Positions 58,451 to 64,000 of a stretch of 64,000 bases of DNA are shown in pieces. The number at the start of each line of letters is the position of its first letter. Position 1 is the stretch's first letter. Below the pieces are notes generated by a model, which worked only from the letters and a program-made list of their open reading frames with translations, was not told the DNA's origin and searched no databases. The position numbers and the translations under genes were made by a program. The DNA is from Odobenus rosmarus divergens (lineage: Eukaryota; Chordata; Mammalia; Carnivora; Odobenidae), in contig NW_004450561.1 of NCBI RefSeq assembly GCF_000321225.1, positions 1,619,725 through 1,683,724 of the forward strand, read 5' to 3'.

Positions 58451-61400
58451 CTTCGACAAAATTTTAAAAACCCAGTGTTGGCTTAAAAAAATTCTAAACA
58501 AAACAAAAATGATAAACATATGAAGATGGGATGTTAACTTTATTATCAAACGATTCACCCCATTAAAAATAACACAAACAAATTCCCTATGGTGTTTAGA
58601 ATACGGCTACTTTTCCAAAAGCAAATTTATATGCAATTTCTAGAACTGCATTTTGTTTTAGAGCAGAATACTCCTGTATAAGTAGTGATACAATGTTAAG
58701 GACTGTGTGGTGTCTAAGATGCTAAAAGCTATGGTTACCTCTTCTGAAGGGCTTCCCTCAACAGACTTACTTGAATAGTGGACAGAAGTTCACAGCAGCC
58801 CCTTGTTAGGGCCAGAGAAAGTATTTCCAGATAACCTGCATTATTTTAAAAAATAGTCAGTGTTCAGTATCTTGAAACTGGGCTATCATTATCATTGTCT
58901 CTCTCCAGCTTAATACAGCCAGGCCAGCTTTTCCCTCAGCCTTTACTCTTGCTTTTCCTCTAAGTCATTTGTGAGACCAGAGCAGGCTCATTGCCACAGT
59001 GCTTTTGAAGGTGCCTAATGATGCTGATGGAATCAGCAATACAATTAACAAGGAACAAATGGTATAGCTCTTGGTGTAAGCATCCTGCTTTGCCCTTTAC
59101 ATATATTTACATTTGATGAAAAGCAGTGAAGACTCTCTGATTTTAGGGACTTAATAGCTTCTGCTTTCAATAGAGGGTGATACTTCCAAGGGTAGAAAGA
59201 ATTACATAGATTTATTACAATTTTACTCAGTCCAATGCCCTCTACCTCATGTGTTGCAAAGTAGAGTATTTTAGTTTCCATTAAAGCCTTTAATTTTTTT
59301 TCTAGAACTACCATATTTTTTATACCTTAAAGAGTCACCTGAGCTATGGACACTGGTATTTTGAAGAGATTTTATGTTTTGAACAGTTTCTGTGCATAGC
59401 ATGCTGGATAGTAAAGACAAGCACAAGAAAATAATGTGTGTGCGTGTGCATGTGTGTGGTTTTTTTTCTCTTCTAAATAAGAAAGGTCCCTCTCCCACCC
59501 CCACTCCCACCCACCAGGTGCATTCTTCTATTTGAAGTCAATGTCCTTTCATCTCCCATCTTCCAATCAGGTCACAGAAAAGGGCAAAATCACCCAGCAG
59601 GCCTCAGAATCTAGTTATTATCCAAACAGGAACATTTATAATATCTAACTAGAAAAATGAGGTAAACAAAATGTAAGTACAGTACATTGCCTCAATTTTA
59701 TATGATGAAATGGGAATAATAAAGCTTATAAGATCATAAAAGTAACATAATAAACATCATTATGCAGCTAATGGGATGGGAATTAAGGGTGGTAGATTGC
59801 TTGCTCTAGGCCTGATGACGTTCTTTCTTCTTTGCCACCTTGCATTACCGAGAGAATAGAACATTGCAATGACTGTATTTACTGGCCACAGGATGTGAGG
59901 TGCAGTCCTGAGCCCTGGGCCTTTACTTACTAAGTAATCAGAGACAATATCACGCAAGACCAGTGAGGTTTGTTTGTTAGGAAGGGAATGCTTTCTTCTG
60001 GTCTTGAAAATTTAGAGAAAAAGACAATTGGAGAACATTCTTCCACCCCCTCCTTCCCTAATATATCTTCTTTCCTTTCTTTTGATTGACATCAGCTATG
60101 AGACTAGTTGACAAAATTATACAATTCGTGACATTTTTTTCTGGCTACAAAATTTGCATTAAGCTTGGCAGTGTTAAACACTAAGCACTTGTTTTTCAAC
60201 TCTCTGGTCTTCCCAGTGTTCTCCTCCTTCCTTACCCTGGTGCTCCCTGCATCTCCATTAAGGGACCGCAATTCCTAGTCTACCTGTCCAGAGAATTTTC
60301 TCACAAATTGTCTCATAAGCAACTTAACCATGTGAACCACACTGATGAGTCACCAAATCAGGTGCTAATGAGTTCCTATTTGATAATTTGATTATCTGGG
60401 TTAACTGTTATATTGAAGGATTCCCCCCACCTTCTTAAAGATGGATGGATTGTCTCATTATAGCTGCTGAATCATTATAAGTGGTAAAAGAAACTGATAC
60501 CGCCATGCAGTCAAAACAGTACACCTCCTTTCTGTCTATGGCATGTTCTGATAGAGCATAGAAAAGAAACACCAAGGCATTGGTTGAAATGCAGGAGGTA
60601 CAGTATGATTTCTTCTAGCCTCAAGACATATGAGTCAATGATTTATTTTTGTGAATAATATATATAACATTGCTTAAGAAACCCCGCTTCCTAAGAGGGT
60701 TCTTTAAATATGTGATGTGAGCTAGCATATCCCCTTCTAAGTTTTTTCTTGCCCAGGTTAAGACATGATCAGCTGTTATTTGTGATATTGTTTCTAGTTC
60801 CCTATGAACCCTAGACTCTTACCGGACATTATTGAGCATATGTTAGCTCATTTAAAAGTCTTTGCACTTCTTTCAGTCCAGGTGTTATGTTTTCTTAGAT
60901 GAACAAAATAGATGTTTTGTGAACTCTAACCCAGAATTTAAAAATTATAATAGGTTATTCTCATTGTTGAGATTTAAACTCAGAATTCTACCTAAAAGAG
61001 ATTTTAAAAATTCTTGCTTCATTCAGCATGAGCTCTCCTTACCAACTTGAGAATATACATAAATGTCATCAACACAATTTCCATGTCTTCATCTAAATTA
61101 TTCATTGAATATTAAATATTGATACAAATATTGAGCAGAACATGAAAAAGGCAGGAGCCTGGGGATTACCACTGTAGATGATCCCTCTAGAATGGTGTTT
61201 TTAAACTTAACTATTACACTAGCCAATTTTTTGAAGGGAAAATTGTTTATCCTCAATGTTGACTTAGGTTTTTATAATTATTAATGAAATATATGAAAAC
61301 ATATTCATATGCATAGCACACAGGTATAAGAACAAAGATTTACACATTGTTCAAAGGAGAAATAAAATTAATAACACTAATTTTAACAGATGGAAAACTT

Positions 61401-61499
61401 TTAAATTAACTACAAAGAAGCGGTATTATACTTAATAGTAGAAATATTACGTTAGTGTGTGGTTCTAATTTTATCAGTTTTTTTTACTATTAAGGGTTG
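58451..61499. other. 3-kb unclassified DNA
   Basis: No SINE, L1, LTR or gene is recognised. It holds a short imperfect GT/GC run near 59433-59458 and several A/T-rich stretches. Confidence 0.4.
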
Positions 61500-62492
61500 T
61501 CTTATATCCAGCTTTAATGGGAATGCTTCCAATGCTTCATAAGTGTGTACAAAGTTTGCTTTAAAGTTTTGATAAATATCTTTTTATCAGGGTAAAGATA
61601 TGTCCTGCTGTTTTTAGGCTGTAAAGTGCACGCACGCTCATGTGTGTATGTAGGTGCATTTACATATGGATGTATTGATTTATGAGAGAATATGGGATTG
61701 AACATTGATGATGTGTTTTCTTTTTTCTCTTTCAGTATATTGCTGTGGTGACTACAACACAATATCATTCATTTTCTATCTCTCGTTAGAGCGACTTTGT
61801 TAATAGTTTTTTGGGGAACTTTGTACCTAAACTACTAAATCAAATGAGACTGGTCCTTTGTTTTCTGTCCTTGTATAGTTCTTTCTCCTGTGGTTTTAAC
61901 ATCAAAGGTAGGTTAGCCTCATGAATAATTTTGGTAGTTTTCTTTCTTATTTTATTATCTAGAAACAAGTGTTTTCTCAAAGTTTGTGACTTGTCTTTTC
62001 ATTCTCTCTAAATGTCTCTCTAAAAGGGCAGAAGTTTTTAATTTTGAAGAAATGCAATTTACCAATTTTCTTTTATAGATTATATTTTTTATGATCTCGA
62101 TAAGAAATCTCTGCCTAGGGCGCCTGGGTGGCTCAGTTGGTTAAGTGTCTGCATTCAGCTCAGGTCATGATCCTGGGGTCCTGGGATCGAGCCCCGCATG
62201 GGGCTCCCTGCTCAGTGGGGAGTCTGCTTCTCCCTCTGCCTGCTGCTCCCCCTGTTTGTGCTCTCTCTCTCTGTCAAATAAATAAATAAAATCTTAAAAA
62301 AAAAAAAGAAATCTTTGTCTAACCCAAGTTCATAAAGATTTTCCCTATGTTTTCTTGTAGAAGTTTCATAGCTTTACATTTTACATTTAGGTCTATGATC
62401 CATTTTCAGTTCATTTTTTATGGTATGAAAATGTTCTTTTACATATGGATATAAAATTGGCCCAGTACTATTTATTAAAAAGACTATCAGCT
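61500..62492 (-). mobile_element. Old L1 ORF2 relic, reverse orientation, hosting two later insertions
   Basis: The plus strand reads as antisense L1: 'gtttgtgacttgtcttttca', 'gggcagaagtttttaatttt', 'tttcttgtagaagtttcata', 'aggtctatgatccattttca' and 'cccagtactatttattaaaa'. The SINE at 62118 and the young L1 at 62493 interrupt it. The left boundary is uncertain. All frames are broken. Confidence 0.7.
62118..62304 (+). mobile_element. Can-SINE nested in old L1
   Basis: The head is GGGCGCCTGGGTGGCTCAGT and the tail is CAAATAAATAAATAAAATC plus A12. The target duplication AAGAAATCT(C/T)TG(C/T)CT lies at 62102-62116 and 62305-62319. It is close to consensus. Confidence 0.96.
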
Positions 62493-62507
62493 GGGGGGGG
62501 CGCAGAG

Positions 62508-62518
62508 CAAGATGGCGG
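62508..62518 (+). promoter_or_regulatory. YY1-type box at the L1 start
   Basis: CAAGATGGCGG at 16 bases from the element start fits the YY1 core (AAGATGGCGG). In human L1 a YY1 site near the start helps to place transcription initiation; the same role here is inferred from position and motif. Confidence 0.6.
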
Positions 62519-63584
62519 AGGAGTGGGAGACCTAAATTTCATCTGGTCTCAGGAATTCAGCTGAATAGGGATCAAACCATTCTGAACACCTACGAACTCA
62601 ACAGGAGATCAAAGAAAAGAATAGCAACAGCTCTCTGAACAGAAAAGTGACCACTTTCTGGAAGGTAGGACGTGTGGAGAAGTGAATCTGAGGCGATATG
62701 CGAGAGGATAGATGGCGGGGGAGGGGTCTCCGTCGGCTGCTTCTGGCAAGTGCTAGAGCCACAGAGCACAAAATCGGAACTTTTAGAAGTCAGCTTCGCT
62801 GAGGGACGTCGCTCCAGTGGCTAAGCGTGGGGTGGAACCCTCGCGGGACAGTGTGGTCTCAGGACCCTCGGGGTCACAGAAAGACCGGGGATGCCTGAGT
62901 GCGGCAGAGCTCCCAGGTATCGGAGCGGGGAAGCCGGCTGCAGAGACGGAGCCAAGGAGCAACCTCTCAGCTTGGGGTTGCCATAAACTGTGATTGGCAA
63001 CACAGTTGGGCCACTGCTCCTCCAGCAGGGACCCAACAAGCAGCAGATCCGGGGAGACCCCTCTTCCTCCCCCGGGAGGAGCGGCGCAGCAGCGCACCGC
63101 AGGGATCTGCTGGGTTTGGAGACTCCACACCGAGTTGGGTGCCAGAGATAGAAACGCTCGGTCACAGGCCGGGTAAGCACAGAGTGCGGCCAGAGACCAG
63201 GGAGATGGGAGTGACTGCTTTTCTCTGGGGGCACACTGAGAAGCGGGGACCCGAGTTCTCAGCTCCTCCGGGCGGAGATTGGGAGGCCACCATTTTCACT
63301 CTCATCCTCCAAAGCTGTATGGAAAGCTTGCAGGGAACAAAAGCTCCGGAGAGCAAACCAGAGCAGATTACTTAGCCCGGACCAACAAGGGCAGGGCAAT
63401 TCCGCCTCCGGGCAAAGTCGTTTGGGAACCATGGCAACAGGCCCCTCCCCCAGAAGATCAGCACCAACAGCCAGCCAAGACCAAGTTTACCGATCAAGGA
63501 GAATGGGAGAATTCCAGCGCTAGGGGAATACAGCACATAGAATTCATGGCTTTTTACCATGATTCATTAGTTTTTCAAAGTTAA

Positions 63585-63725
63585 TTTTTTTAACTTTTTT
63601 TATGAATTTTTTTTCCCCTTTTCAACCAACATCTTATCAATCCCTTTTTGAAAAAAAAAACATTTTTATTTTTCATTTTTAGAGTCATATTCTATCCCTT
63701 CATAGTAGATACCCTTATTTTTGGC

Positions 63726-63760
<35 letters not shown>

Positions 63761-64000
63761 TTGTTCTATCTTTAAAATTTTGAGGTACAGTTTCTTCTAA
63801 CAGATCAAAATATACCCTAAATCACTAGTGTATGGCTTAGTTCCAGTCTCCTGCCTGATCACACTCTCTTCCTTTTTTTTCCTTTTTTTTTTTAAATCTT
63901 CTTCATTCTTTTTTCAACTTCTTATCAATTCCTTTTATAAAATCTTTTATAATTTTCATCTTTACAGTCATCTTCCATCCCTTCATTGTATCAACCCTTA
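63585..64000 (+). repeat. T-rich tandem blocks in the L1 5' UTR, period about 285 bp
   Basis: CTTATCAAT(C/T)CC(C/T)TTT near 63633 recurs near 63921, and AGTCAT(A/C)TTC(T/C)ATCCCTTCA near 63683 recurs near 63966. The second block is cut by the window end. Confidence 0.75.
63729..63758. repeat. (TA)n microsatellite inside the L1 5' UTR
   Basis: About 15 TA units between the two T-rich blocks. Confidence 0.95.

Larger units (their letters stand above)
62493..64000 (+). mobile_element. 5' end of a young, apparently full-length carnivore L1 (5' UTR; runs off the window)
   Basis: It begins with a G-run then GCGCAGAGCAAGATGGCGGA, the exact start expected of carnivoran L1, and continues colinearly through the long GC-rich 5' UTR ('cttttagaagtcagcttcgc', 'ggatctgctgggtttggaga', 'acaaaagctccggagagcaa', 'catagaattcatggcttttt') into T-rich tandem blocks after 63.58 kb. 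Identity to the remembered consensus is high. ORF1 and ORF2 would lie beyond 64000, so coding intactness cannot be judged. The insertion is in the old reverse L1. Sense (62899-63375) and antisense (62821-63234, 62783-63130) frames in the UTR are not known proteins. Confidence 0.9.

Noticed and set aside
57980..58486. Longest open frame in the window (168 codons)
   Set aside because: It crosses the CTCF-like site and an antisense MIR fragment and has no recognisable domain. It is best explained by chance.
1..64000. Small nuclear, Y, 7SK, 5S or standalone tRNA genes
   Set aside because: No characteristic sequence was found on reading both strands. The only tRNA-like sequence is in the SINE bodies.

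Overview
This window is mammalian nuclear DNA from a carnivoran. The clearest evidence is twelve tRNA-derived Can-SINE copies, recognised by the head GGGGCGCCTGGGTGGCTCAG, a TC-rich stretch, and a tail of AATAAA units followed by poly(A). The best-preserved copies (about 2.1 kb and 62.1 kb) read like the SINEs of arctoid carnivorans (bears, seals, mustelids) rather than the usual dog or cat subfamilies. That finer placement is inference from remembered consensus sequences.

I find no protein-coding exon that I can support. The longest open frame is 168 codons (57980-58486). It resembles no family I recognise and runs into an old MIR copy, so open frames here look like chance. The window reads as intergenic or deep intronic DNA with many layers of transposon fossils and a few short stretches that could be regulatory.

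Layout. 1-9 kb is dense in insertions: an old L1 in reverse orientation, a solo LTR, a second long reverse L1 relic, and six Can-SINEs. 9-23.5 kb has no Can-SINE and only very old repeats (MLT1 LTRs, L2, MIR). It includes a non-repetitive block at 20.4-21.1 kb with a MEIS/TGIF-type dimer site. 23.5-24.5 kb holds two SINEs, one nested in an L2. 24.5-46 kb has no Can-SINE at all. It contains a GC- and CpG-rich block at 28.44-28.98 kb, followed by homeodomain sites and a good splice donor, plus MIR, L2, MLT1, a second LTR-like element and an old L1 5' end. 46-52 kb holds a 5'-truncated carnivore L1 with an internally duplicated 3' end, a probable retroposed LTR transcript end, a tail-to-tail SINE pair, and MIR/L2 fragments. 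52-61.5 kb is mostly unclassified, with a CpG cluster at 55.1-55.9 kb and a near-consensus CTCF site at 58.21 kb. 61.5-64 kb is an old reverse L1 holding a SINE and then the 5' end of a young sense-strand L1, whose 5' UTR runs off the window end.

No new biological system can be claimed. The best leads are the CpG block with its downstream donor, the CTCF site, the uneven distribution of SINEs, and the apparently full-length L1 start with antisense open frames.
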